DNA of 64,000 bases from Pomphorhynchus laevis (Eukaryota > Acanthocephala > Palaeacanthocephala > Echinorhynchida > Pomphorhynchidae), in contig WNNJ02000108.1 in assembly GCA_012934845.2 (NCBI GenBank), positions 496,001 through 560,000 of the forward strand, given 5' to 3'. Shown in pieces: positions 45,201-54,047 of the stretch. The notes beneath the pieces were generated by a model. That model made no database searches. It saw only the letters and a list, made by a program, of their open reading frames with translations, and was not told the DNA's origin. Within the stretch, counting starts at the first letter, position 1. Every line of letters begins with the position of its first letter. A program made the position numbers and the translations under genes.

Positions 45201-48200
45201 ATGCAATTTAATATAAATTTACGGAAATTAAAATGTGAATTGAATTTAAATAATTTTGATTAAAAATAAATTAAAATTATAAAATTATAATTTAAAGGTT
45301 TACGTTGCGAAACAACTGGGAAAGATTATCAATACTTTATTAATACTTTATTATTTATCAATACTTTACGTAGACTCAGCTAACTGAGTCTACGTATTGT
45401 TAAACGTCTACGTATTATTAAATTTTGTTAAATCAAAATTTAATAATTAAATAATAAAATTAATAATTGTTATAAGATTTTTATTATTTATATCAAATAA
45501 AATAAAAAATTGAAATTTTAAATAAACGTCATTTCTATGAATTGACTAACAAATAACATACGTTGTATCAGAACAAGAATTAGAGGTCATCACGAGGAAC
45601 TGCTATGGTATCAGGTTTCGGCCCCTAACTCCTCTACCCAACATAGCAGTGGGGCCAAATACATGCTAATGATGTATTTCCTCCGATAAAACTATCTAGT
45701 ATCTTATTCTAATACAAAGTATATTATTTATTATCCATCCATAAAACTTTTCCGCTAATGATTTCAAATCTGTTTTTTATATTATTGTGTTGATTTATAT
45801 ATTTTACTATTTTCTGCTTGATGTTATTTTTATAGTAACCTAGTTTAAAATTTGCATCTATTAAATTATTTAAATGATTTTTAAGAAAGCCAATATCATT
45901 ACATATTGTTGCAATTCTTAAAATTTCATTATTTAATGTATTATATTTTATATTATATGATATGCATGAATGCTCATGCAAAAATATGTTTCTTGTAAAT
46001 TTAAATATGTCATCTTTACGATATAAATTAAAAGTAATTTTAATTGATGTTAATTAAGTGCTCATATCAAGATATATACTTTCGTTATCATTAATATTGG
46101 TTTTCTTAAAAATAAGGCTGCCTGGATAAATTTGTTAGCTTATAGAATAAAAATTGTTAGAATTAAATACACATATCATCAATGTATCGAAACATATATT
46201 TCATATATTTATATTGTTTAGATTTAGTTTTTACAGTTATGAACAAATTCATATTCGATAAAGCTTAAAAACAAGTCAGCTATAATTAGGCTACTATTAC
46301 CTCCCAATGGAACACCTTTTACATGTCTAAATATAGATGTTCCTCCTTTTAAATAATTTTGATTTATTAAAATAATTAAGGATTCTAATAATTCAATTTT
46401 ATCCATATATTTATATTTACTTGATGGTTTAATTTTTGTTAGATAGGCGTTATAATTATTATAACATTTATATGTATATATTTTTCCGAATATAAGATTA
46501 ATTAATTTTACTAATGCTTCTTTAATATCTACTAAATCTAGATTTGTATAAAGCGTACTAAAATCGTGTGTATTTATATTTTGAAAATTTATTCCTTTTG
46601 TCTGTTCTAAAAATTCTTTTGTAGAATTAATACTGAAATAGTGTTTTATACCAGTATTAATTTCGATTACCTTGCAATATTTTTTGAAGTGTGCTTTAAT
46701 TACTTTAAGTATTTTATTCATATAGACAGAAAGTGGTTTTAATGTACATTTAAACGCACTACATATGAACCTAGGTTTTATTGGATTTTTATGTAATTTT
46801 AGATTCCAATATAATATAGGTATAGTTTTATTATCTAATTCAACCTTTATACCCTTTTTATCCATTAAAGAACAGTGACTTGTAATACTTGACTTGTAAT
46901 AATTGTAATAAAAGTTTCATAATGTTTAGTTTATTTTTAATAGTCTAAGTAGCAATAAAACAAGCACATCAAATACACTGAGTTATACATCGACTATTTA
47001 TATTTTAAATTGGTATATTATAAAGTACATAATTTTTTACATTAATCTATTGTAAGATATTAACCAATTTACAATAAATTGAGAGTTTGTATAAATTTAC
47101 TGTTGAAGCTAATTGACTGTGAATTGAAGCTACTGTAGTGATTGACTCGCCTGTCAATGCATATTTTAATAAAGTTATTTTATTTTATTCATCGGCTATT
47201 TAAATTTTAAATGAGTAGATCTTATAGTACACTGGTTATTATTTACATTAATCTATTGTAAGATATTAACCAATTTACAATAAACTTTAATAAACTTTCA
47301 ATTTATTGTCCTCAATGTAAATTACAAGTCCTCAGTGTAAATTACATTGACCCAAAATTATTACATCAAAATTTGTTTAAAAAATTTCACAATTATTATA
47401 AGATACCAAAAGAATCTTTTATAAAACTGGCATATAATACCAATCTATTGGGTGAGATAGTAATCGATGATCTATTGACTAAGAAATAACTTCAAATTAT
47501 CTTCAAAACGAACAAATTTAAGTTAAACAAATTTTAATTTTTTTAATTGTTTAGAACAAAATCAATGACCATGAAAATATTTACCAATTCCACATAGAGA
47601 ATGACATATGTACGGCAAAGCAGTAAAGGAGAGATCCGTAGGATTTGCTGAAAAGTGTTTCTTTAGTACTGTTGGAAACCATACTGCAATAATGTAGCTT
47701 GAATAATTCATCGAGAAATGAGCTACGTATATTGCTATTGAAGGCCGTGACGTGAGAAATTTAATAAAAGGAATTTTGACCTTCTACAAAGTAAGAAGAA
47801 ATATAAAGTTAAATATTCATTTTAATTACCGTTGTGGCATGATGGGTTAAACCTGACGATACGCGAGTTTCCTCTTGTATATTGTAGAAACTATATTTTA
47901 GCCATATTCCAGACCAAAATATTCCACTGATTCCAAAGACGATAAACATCAGTTTCCACGATACATGCGGGGTAATCTATTGTGTTTAGAATAAATCTAG
48001 TGAATATAATAATTTTAAAGCTCACAAACAATTGCGGCAAGGGTTTGACCAATCGATGCACTAGCGCTTAGATATCCAAACGCACGGGCTTTGACACTCG
48101 GATGCAGGGATTGTGCATATAAATGATAAATCGTCGGTAAAGCTGAGATAAAATATAGAAGACTATAATTTGGTAACAAAAATATCGGTGGTTACTCGAT

Positions 48201-51200
48201 ATAAAAATAAATTTGGATTTTTATATGTTAATCATTTATTGTGATAAAGAAAAATGTGTGATTATGGAAAAGAATTAACGTATTTACGCATATTCGCGAG
48301 ACATTGCTGCAATTCTCACAGATAAAAGTGTTTTTTATTATTTAAATAATTAGTTTAATTCGTTTAAATTCATAAATTCAATTTCAAATACACTTACAAG
48401 TTCTCTATTTTTTAACTGTAGTGTGTTTAATAAAATATAACAGATCATCGTATATTGATCCGGATTGATCTGGATTGATTTGGAACTAGCTACATCTGGA
48501 ACTGGATTGATTGTAAAATTTTATATTGTGTGCTTAAGCTCTTAAAATATTTGCACACGATGCATTCCCTTTTGAACAGTAGCGCTTAGACGCTGCGTGA
48601 AGAATGAATCTGCACGCTGGTCCGCGGTGACCCGGCCTATTGTTTTTCCAAAATACAGGAAGAACTTGTTAACCGACGGACCTGGAGTATGTTCAATACA
48701 AAATGTAATACAAATTTAATTTGTATTACAAATTAAATTGTATTACATTGTATTATAATGTATCAAAATGAAAATGTAAAAATTTTAACAAATTTTTTAC
48801 ATATTGCTGACATTTATTATTCATACAAGAAGTCATTCCTTCAGATCAAATTAAAATGGAATTTGTTCTGCTTGAAACACTCGTTGATGTATTCTTCACA
48901 ATTAATTGCGCTCTACTTTCGTGTATCAACAATCACGGGTAAGATGGTTTCTTACAACGAAGTATTGGCATTTTATCAATGCCCGACTACCTTTTCTGAT
49001 TTAAAATTTTAATAATTTTAATGCCGAGGATATTAAAAAGTTCTATAACTTTTTAATTTAAATATATCGTTAGTACATCAAACTCAGTTTATATTCTGTA
49101 AACTCAGGCCATTTAATATTTGCAATTGAAATTCCTTTATTCATAAACTCATCTGAAAGCAAGAAATGATTATGGTGCAAAAATAGAGGAATATTTAGAC
49201 CAGAAATGAAGGATGATTTGACATGTCATGCATGTCAAATCATGTAATTTTTTTAAATGATTTTTAAGTAATTTTTTTACTTAAAATTAAAATATTACCA
49301 AAATCGTTAAATTTTTTAACTAGGATTTGTAAAACACTAATCATATAATTTAGTTGTTCGGACTTGAAAGCATTTAACGTTCAATCTTTTAAAAAAGTGA
49401 ATGGGATAATATTCACTTGGGATGAATATTCACACTGAACAAGGTTTATCAAAATTTATAAATATAAGAATTCTGTGAAAAAAAGGAATTGGTTCAGGTG
49501 CGGTTAAAGACAACTCTTTAAATATCGATCACCAAATAGGTTTTGATAGAAATAGAATAATTTATACGGGAAGTAATATTTCAGAAAGAAAAATTCAAGA
49601 ACCATTTTTTATGCAAAAAATAAAGATACATTAATTATTAATAATAAGCCGGATATCGAGTTATTAACAAATATTTTATATTATTAAAATTTCTAAATCT
49701 TAGTATTTATCTTGATATTTTTGAATGGTCTGTTACGTATTTTTGTTTTGTTTTAAATAATGGGTTTTATTTTTTAGGTTGAATTTGTAAACGTTGAATT
49801 TTAATATAGAGGCACGTTCATTTGTTTGAAGTTATGCGAGTTAATTTGTATATAACCAGTTTTGAACAGCAATTTTTGTATGTTTTTTACTTTAATAATT
49901 CATTAATTTAAAAAAATGTTTTTTACTTTAATAATTCTTTTTTTTTAATTTTTGTAATATAATATTTTTCCTGATGATAATAGCAGCCGCTATCGAAAAT
50001 TTGACTTTTAATAAATAATATTTTTTAACTATCTTCTGTATATTTGAATAATCTGAAGATGATAGCAGTTTTTTTTTCTATGCAATTCAACTTCATAGTA
50101 TAAAATTTTTTGATTAAACAATTGCAAAAGCATACTCTGATATTTTTCTAAATACAAAGTTATAATAATATAAAAATATCGCTATACCGGCGCTGAGTGC
50201 CAAAAGCAAGTTAATTATTTACAAAGCAATTTAATTGTTTAACTTAATATTGTAATCGTTATTTTAATAATTTAATTAAATATTATTTTATGAGGTAGAA
50301 TATGAAATATTTAAGCGAGCAAGAAAAAACGTTGAATGCTATCAAGCGCGTTATCAGTTTACATATAGAAGCGCGATTTCTCAATATATAACGCTCAGTG
50401 CTACGTTTTGTAAAGCATTTATACATTTCACGATCTACGTTCGCGATAGCAAAATAATAACAAAAGCTTGCAATTTAAATTTTATTAATTTTAATCCGAA
50501 AGATTTATCATGGCACTGAATTTTCAATTTCAAAATAATTAAATTATTTTTTACTGTTCACTTCTAAAATTCTTTATGTTCGAGTATTTTATCTGATGGA
50601 GTTAACGAAATTAATATAAAAAGCTTTATCTAATGATGGTTTTTCGTTACATTGTCAAGTCTGCACCGTTTAATAGCAGACATTAACCTATAACCACTTA
50701 TTTTACAATAATATAGAATTTCCTAACGATAAATGTCCTCTTTACAAAAATATATCTTATAACCCAATTACCGATTTTAGCAACATTACAATCCCGCCAT
50801 ATCTCGAAAAGTTAACTGATACTCATAACAATATTATAATTTTTGAATTATAATATTATTATATTAACAATTATTTAATCCAGACGCGAAAGAACAACGA
50901 TAACAGTAACAAGTATCGTATCGTCATCACAATGACTCATCAGTGCCAAATCCCTCCCACTACTGGATACAGTAAAGGAAACATAACGACTTCTGGTAAC
51001 TTTACATCAAGTGCTACAACAGCACTACAGCTTCATCATATATGATCATTAGCAAAAGAACTGGCAAATGCCAGCGCAGTTATCTTTTATATCGGATTAC
51101 TTGTTTTTTTTAATAAATTTATCACGAGAAAGTGAAACCATTCCGAGTAAATTATGTTAACAATCATTTAAGCCAGAAGCGTAAGAACAACGATAACAGT

Positions 51201-53030
51201 AACAAGTACCGTTGTTTCGTCATCAAAATAACTCATCAGCGCACGCAACGTTACTGATGAGTCACTGATTCATCAGTGACTCATCAAGGCACACATGACT
51301 CATGCCTTGTGCCATTTTACAATTTGATGTATCGCTTTACAATATTAATAGGTTTATAGTTAGCAATTTAATTGTTTAAGTGTTTGTTATTAACATTTTA
51401 AATGTAATGTTATTTTTCATATTATTTTAATAATTTAATTAAATATTATTTTATGAGATAGAATATGAACAAGCATGAACAAAAATGTTAAATTAAATAC
51501 TGAAAAATACCTTGAATTTGTGCGTTTGTATGATTTGTACCATTTTACTATTCGCACTATAAATGAAACGAATTTGTGTTTACCATTTAGCAAAATTAAT
51601 ATATAATATATTATCAATATATTACATAATACTATTATATTATTTTAACAGGCGATATTTAATTGTCTGTTCAAATAAATTTTTTAAATCAATTAACTAA
51701 ACACAAAAGTCGAACTATTTAAACATCTACTTACCAAATCCCTCACCAAAACCGAGTAAGATTCGCATGATCAACATGGGTACTCTGGAAATACATGGAA
51801 TGTACGTACTGTGCATTAATACTTCCTGGTAACTAGCAACGATAGGAACCAATGTAAAAAGTATTGACCAGAATAAGACAGTTGCAAACAACAACGACCT
51901 CGCCCCAAATAATTTAGCTGTTTTGTCAGCAAAGAGCTAAAACCAAAACATCTACGATTTAATTTGAAATTAATGTAATTAATATATTTATTTTGAAATT
52001 AAATTTGAAATTAATCAATGTTAATAAATGTTTTATTAATCGTCCCAAAACATGTCAATCCATGATTGGGGGAGCTAACTTTCCCAATTCATTTCTGTTT
52101 TGCTGTTATTTTTTCTATTATGGAATTTAATTTTGTGTAGATTTGCTGAAGACGATACCAGTAAATAAATTAATAAATAAATTAATAGAGTTATTTATTT
52201 CTCCGAGTTACAAAGAAAATAAATATAAACCTTTTTAATAATCTTATTTTGCGAATTATATAAACTTGATTTTAAATAAGGCAAAGAAACATTATTATTT
52301 ATTTTACAAGTTTGATCCAATATTTCGGTTGCACGTGGGCACACCATTATCAAAGATTATTCAATTGTATAATTTATCTCTTTAATTTTATAAACAAAAA
52401 TTTTTTAATTTTTAATTTTTTGAAGCATCAATTTTAATCAGTTAATATTATTTTAGAAACATTAAAAATAATAAATAATCATTAAAATAATAAACAATAT
52501 TTAAAAAATAGGTGTCTCCAATTGTCATTAGATTTTAAATCAGGCAAATAGACATTATTATTTATTTTACAATTTGGATCCAATATTTCGGTGGCACGTG
52601 GGACATTATCAAGGAATATTCAATTGTAATCGGATTATTTGTATGTAACAGTGAAAATGTATATATCAATGTAAAAAATTGATTCAAAATGTCATTTAAA
52701 TAATTTTAAATAAAAAATATTTTATTATTTAAAAAAGCTAAAATTATTTTTATATGCATGCAATCTTAGTGCTTGCAATTATGTTGTAAGATACATAAGA
52801 CAAAAACCTACCTGACTAATTACATAGCCAAAGGAAAATCCAGAGAACAGCCAACCTTGATAAAATAGAGACCAGCTAAAACTTTTGCTCATCGAAATGA
52901 TAGCAATAGGAAAAATAGCGCGATCAGCAGCATTAATAAAATTTGCCAAGCACGAGAACCAAATTAGCTTAGCTGACTGAATATCCATATTTGCCATCTG
53001 GAGCTTCGTAAAATCAAAAATTTTACACAA
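42082..53030 (-). CDS. SLC17-like organic anion transporter (major facilitator superfamily)
   Basis: A multi-exon minus-strand gene. Recognised exons in sense order: 52812-53030, 51734-51936, 48030-48142, 47830-47976, 47585-47783, 42282-42396, 42082-42234. The product resembles sialin/phosphate-type SLC17 carriers: an ADR block in helix 1 (LANFINAADRAIFPIAI), MRILLGFGEGFALPTIYHL in helices 4-5, TSRPSIAIYVAHFSMNYSSY in helix 7, and a C-terminal ILTGPLSAHLV..GSWYPVFVIAA. Substrate cannot be inferred. Introns inside the two compact clusters are 46-53 nt; the others are 0.9, 3.6 and 5.2 kb and carry transposons. Oddities: at least one exon between 47585 and 42396 is missing (phases 1 and 2 do not join), and exon 2 changes frame internally. 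It may be a pseudogene, or have an unrecognised small intron. Confidence 0.75.
42282..42396 (-). CDS. SLC17-like transporter, penultimate exon
   Basis: Acceptor ATTTTATAG|C, donor ATT|GTAAGT. Product ISLSMGLLSLNSVGHLSNHV followed by DIAPSNAALSFAISNTI, the helix 10-11 region with the D-I-A-P motif of SLC17 proteins. It needs two bases from the preceding exon, so an exon upstream of it is unaccounted for. Confidence 0.75.
42890..43010. repeat. TA-rich simple sequence
   Basis: Irregular runs of ATAT, TATA and ATAATT within the long transporter intron. Possible multiple hairpins, no specific function visible. Confidence 0.7.
43260..44260 (-). pseudogene. Classical Penelope-type RT relic
   Basis: Minus-strand pieces in several frames: CFVVMNNVKYI, YVLPKIHKKEH, then SKIIARKIKSLL and GIHFSQMIHNY (about 43840), then SMFTNVPPNKAIELAAKL (43690-43740), then DGLAMGNLLAPILSELYM (about 43560), IRYVDDRFVICD (about 43460). 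These are the PKIHK, FTNVP, GL.MG..L.P.L and RYVDD boxes of Penelope/Poseidon/Neptune-type PLEs. It is clearly different from the Naiad-like family in this window. No GIY-YIG block was found nearby. Heavily decayed, with many frame changes. Confidence 0.7.
44500..44640 (+). repeat. Half copy of foldback MITE family M1
   Basis: TTTTCTGAAGATGCTAACAA, GTTAGCGAAATACC, TTTGATCCAGCTCCAATAAT and GATCATTATCAATAATT match the right arm of the elements at 53.1-53.9 kb. Only one arm is present. Confidence 0.6.
44655..44987 (-). pseudogene. Possible LINE ORF2 C-terminal fragment
   Basis: 110 codons with DFDLNEILTMLGL, then MNNSLLLILNIIFYRFRVFKQ. The second block recalls the end of some LINE ORF2s in which a line of the type LLLIAKYYIYRCK.. 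precedes the stop. The similarity is weak and composition-biased; no RT lies nearby. It could be chance. Confidence 0.25.
45366..46910 (-). mobile_element. Naiad-like PLE, copy 2 (in transporter intron)
   Basis: Minus-strand copy, 5'-truncated at about 46910 inside the N-terminal part of RT. RT runs 46224-46865 (213 codons) with WNLKLHKNPIKPRFI, THDFSTLYTNL and GVPLGGNSSLIIADLFL. The RYIDD region follows in broken frames near 46180-46200, and the end is HEHSC..NNEILRIATICND (45724-45981). The 3' region with both hairpins is conserved (45530-45715). The terminal TACGTAGACTCAG lies in a perfect 13-bp palindrome (45367-45396). It inserted in the same orientation as the host gene. Confidence 0.82.
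46224..46865 (-). pseudogene. Naiad-like PLE copy 2, RT core
   Basis: Residue-for-residue close to the 1961-bp upstream region of copy 1's RT: FICSAFKCTLKPLSVYMNKI, NTHDFSTLYTNLDLVDIKEA and GVPLGGNSS. It ends with EYEFVHNCKN just before the catalytic RYIDD box because of a frame change. High similarity to copy 1 shows that the family was active more than once in this locus. Confidence 0.78.
46911..47584. other. AT-rich intron DNA with a 200-bp-spaced direct repeat
   Basis: The block ATTAATCTATTGTAAGATAT plus TAACCAATTTACAATAAA occurs at about 47040 and again at about 47241. No coding similarity. It is part of the large intron before transporter exon 6. Confidence 0.55.
47585..47783 (-). CDS. 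SLC17-like transporter, exon 5
   Basis: Acceptor CTTTGTAG|AAG, donor ATTG|GTAAAT. The product begins with KVKIPFIKFLTSRPSIAIYV and AHFSMNYSSYIIAVWFPTVL and ends LPYICHSLCGIG. This is the I-P-x-x-x-L-x-S-x-P..A.Y.AHF.....Y block at helix 7 that is diagnostic for SLC17 carriers. It ends in phase 1, which does not fit exon 6. Confidence 0.82.
47830..47976 (-). CDS. SLC17-like transporter, exon 4
   Basis: 147 bp, 49 codons, phase 0 at both ends: ITPHVSWKLMFIVFGISGI, then FWSGIWLKYSFYNIQEET. Helix 6 and the start of the central loop. Acceptor CACAATAG|ATT, donor ACG|GTAATT. Flanking introns are 53 and 46 nt. Confidence 0.78.
48030..48142 (-). CDS. SLC17-like transporter, exon 3
   Basis: Acceptor TTTATCTCAG|CT; product ALPTIYHLYAQSLHPSVKAR followed by AFGYLSASASIGQTLAAI. 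This matches the helix 4-5 region (P-x-I-Y...A...P...R.R). Two donors are possible: ATT|GTTTGT keeps phase 0 with exon 4, whereas GTTT|GTGAGC is a stronger site but breaks the frame. Confidence 0.75.
48143..50870. other. Large AT-rich intron segment
   Basis: Part of the 3.6-kb intron between transporter exons 2 and 3. No coding or RNA gene recognised. Local palindromes such as AATACAAATTTAATTTGTATT occur near 48705-48730. A 6-7-bp hairpin-like TGACATGTCATGCATGTCA run is near 49217. Confidence 0.45.
50915..50990 (-). ncRNA. Decayed hammerhead ribozyme, copy 2
   Basis: Minus-strand core CTGATGA (50937-50943), stem II GTCA/TGAC with a 6-nt loop (50923-50936), and GATA instead of GAAA (50919-50922). 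The stem I cap CTGT-ATCCA-GTAG (50960-50972) keeps the same ATCCA loop as the intact copy at 31658-31662, with G-U pairs in place of Watson-Crick pairs. Stem I base pairs are weak (TGTT with GGCA). The altered core A predicts loss of cleavage. Confidence 0.6.
51206..51254 (-). ncRNA. Decayed hammerhead ribozyme, copy 3
   Basis: Minus-strand CTGATGA (51233-51239), stem II GTTA/TGAC, and intact GAAA (51215-51218). Stem III is CAACGGTAC (51206-51214) pairing with GTAACGTTG (51246-51254), 8 of 9 positions. The stem I hairpin has been deleted to six bases (CGTGCG) and the cleavage-site U is gone, so it cannot work as a standard hammerhead. Confidence 0.55.
51255..51286. repeat. Palindrome built from the hammerhead core
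   Basis: TGATGAGTCACTGA (51255-51268) faces its exact reverse complement (51273-51286) across TTCA. Both strands therefore display a TGATGAGTCA core word. It adjoins hammerhead copy 3 and probably arose by inverted duplication of part of the ribozyme. A second hairpin CAAGGCA/TGCCTTG follows at about 51285-51310. Confidence 0.65.
51311..51733. other. AT-rich intron DNA
   Basis: Remainder of the intron downstream of transporter exon 2. Nothing recognised. Confidence 0.4.
51734..51936 (-). CDS. SLC17-like transporter, exon 2
   Basis: Acceptor GGTTTTAG|CTC and donor TTTG|GTAAGT. The first two thirds read LFADKTAKLFGARSLLFATV and LFWSILFTLVPIVASYQEV. The last third, MRILLGFGEGF, is in a different frame, with a stop between the two in that frame. 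The 203-bp length therefore does not give one continuous frame. The last base G joins exon 3 to give GEGFALPTIY, as expected. Confidence 0.68.
52812..53030 (-). CDS. SLC17-like transporter, exon 1 (first recognised)
   Basis: Reads AKLIWFSCLANFINAADR, AIFPIAIISMSKSFSW and then QGWLFSGFSFGYVISQ, the first two membrane helices of SLC17 carriers. The 3' splice donor is CAG|GTAGGT, in phase 0. Start uncertain: ATG at 53030, or ATG at 52997 which directly follows a CTCCAG that could be a splice acceptor. In the second case an upstream exon exists. Confidence 0.78.
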
Positions 53031-53109
53031 AGTGTAAATTTGGAAAATTATAACAGAAACGAAAATTTAATTATAAATACATTTGATTTTAAATAGTTGA
53101 TAATGATCA
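53031..53109. other. Region upstream of the first recognised transporter exon
   Basis: AT-rich. No promoter motif can be supported. A further upstream exon cannot be excluded. Confidence 0.3.
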
Positions 53110-53114
53110 ATTAT

Positions 53115-53345
53115 TGATAAAGAATTATTGGAGATGGGTACAAATTCAGGAGGAAAATTTTATTTGATATTTCGCTAAGCTCTGTTAGCATCTTCAGAAA
53201 ATTATATTTACATAAAATTAAAGCCATTTATTTAGATAATTTATAAATTGCTAAATTTTGTAATTTTCTGAAGATGCTAACAGAGTTAAGCGAAATATCA
53301 AAAATAATTTCTTCTTTCCTTTGATCCATCTTTAATAATTATTAA
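53115..53345. repeat. Foldback MITE M1, copy 1
   Basis: Arms of about 75-80 bp: the left arm contains TATTTCGCTAAGCTCTGTTA and GCATCTTCAGAAAATTA, and the right arm contains TAATTTTCTGAAGATGCTAA and CAGAGTTAAGCGAAATATC. The 65-bp centre is TTTATTTAGATAATTTATAA-like. No coding capacity; a non-autonomous DNA transposon is the likely origin. Confidence 0.7.
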
Positions 53346-53499
53346 CTAATGTTATTAATTAATGTTGATAATAAATTATTAATTAATGTTGATAATAAAT
53401 TATTAATTAATATTAATAACATAATTACACAACATACATTCAGTGTATGTCTTCAATTAAATGCCAATGTCTATAATGTTTATAACCAATGTTATTCTT

Positions 53500-53745
53500 T
53501 AAATAGTTGATAACGATCCATTATTGATAAAAAATTATTGGAGCTGGATCAAAGAAAAGAGGAATTTTTTTATTGATATTTCGCTAACTACTGTTAGCAT
53601 CTTCACAATTTTCTGAAGATGTAACTAATTTTCTGAAGATGCTAACAGAGATTATCGAAATATCAAAACATTTCCCCTTTTTTGATCTAGCTCCAATAAT
53701 TCGTTATCAAAAATCGATCATTATCAATTATTCTAAATATATAGA
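53500..53745. repeat. Foldback MITE M1, copy 2
   Basis: Outer ends GATAACGATCCATTATTGAT and, inverted, ATCGATCATTATCAATTATT. Inner arms TGGAGCTGGATCAAAGAAAA and TTTTGATCTAGCTCCAATAA. The centre is shorter than in copy 1 and repeats AATTTTCTGAAGATG twice. Confidence 0.7.
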
Positions 53746-53754
53746 TTATTATGT

Positions 53755-53930
53755 ATACAGGGCTTAGACCGAAAAAGGCCGTTTTTTACAAAAAATAAAG
53801 TCATTTATTTAGATAATTTATAAATTACTAAATTTGGTAATTTTCTAAAGATGTTAACGGAGGTTAGCGAAATATCGAATAAAATTTCCCGTTGTTCTGA
53901 TCCAGCTTCAATAATTATTTAACACATATG
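53755..53930. repeat. Foldback MITE M1, partial copy 3
   Basis: Centre (ATTTATTTAGATAATTTATA) and right arm (GATGTTAACGGAGGTTAGCG, CTGATCCAGCTTCAATAATT) are present; the left arm is missing. More diverged than copies 1 and 2. Confidence 0.6.
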
Positions 53931-54047
53931 ATACTTAAATTAATTAGATCAACTGTAAAAGATTAGTGTGTCCAATTTAAGTAGCTTATCAGATTGGCTA
54001 ATAAGAGTGATGCCCCGATAATTGAACCACACTCTTTTGTAACTTTA

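Larger units (their letters stand above)
50870..51260 (-). repeat. Retrozyme-like tandem repeat, about 296-bp period
   Basis: The block AGAACAACGATAACAGTAAC plus AAGTA occurs at 50891 and 51185, and each copy is followed (in plus coordinates) by a hammerhead-like core on the minus strand, 296 bp apart. Direct repeats of about 300 bp each carrying a hammerhead are the hallmark of retrozyme-type elements, which circulate as small circular RNAs. No protein is encoded. Both cores carry at least one defect. Confidence 0.6.
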
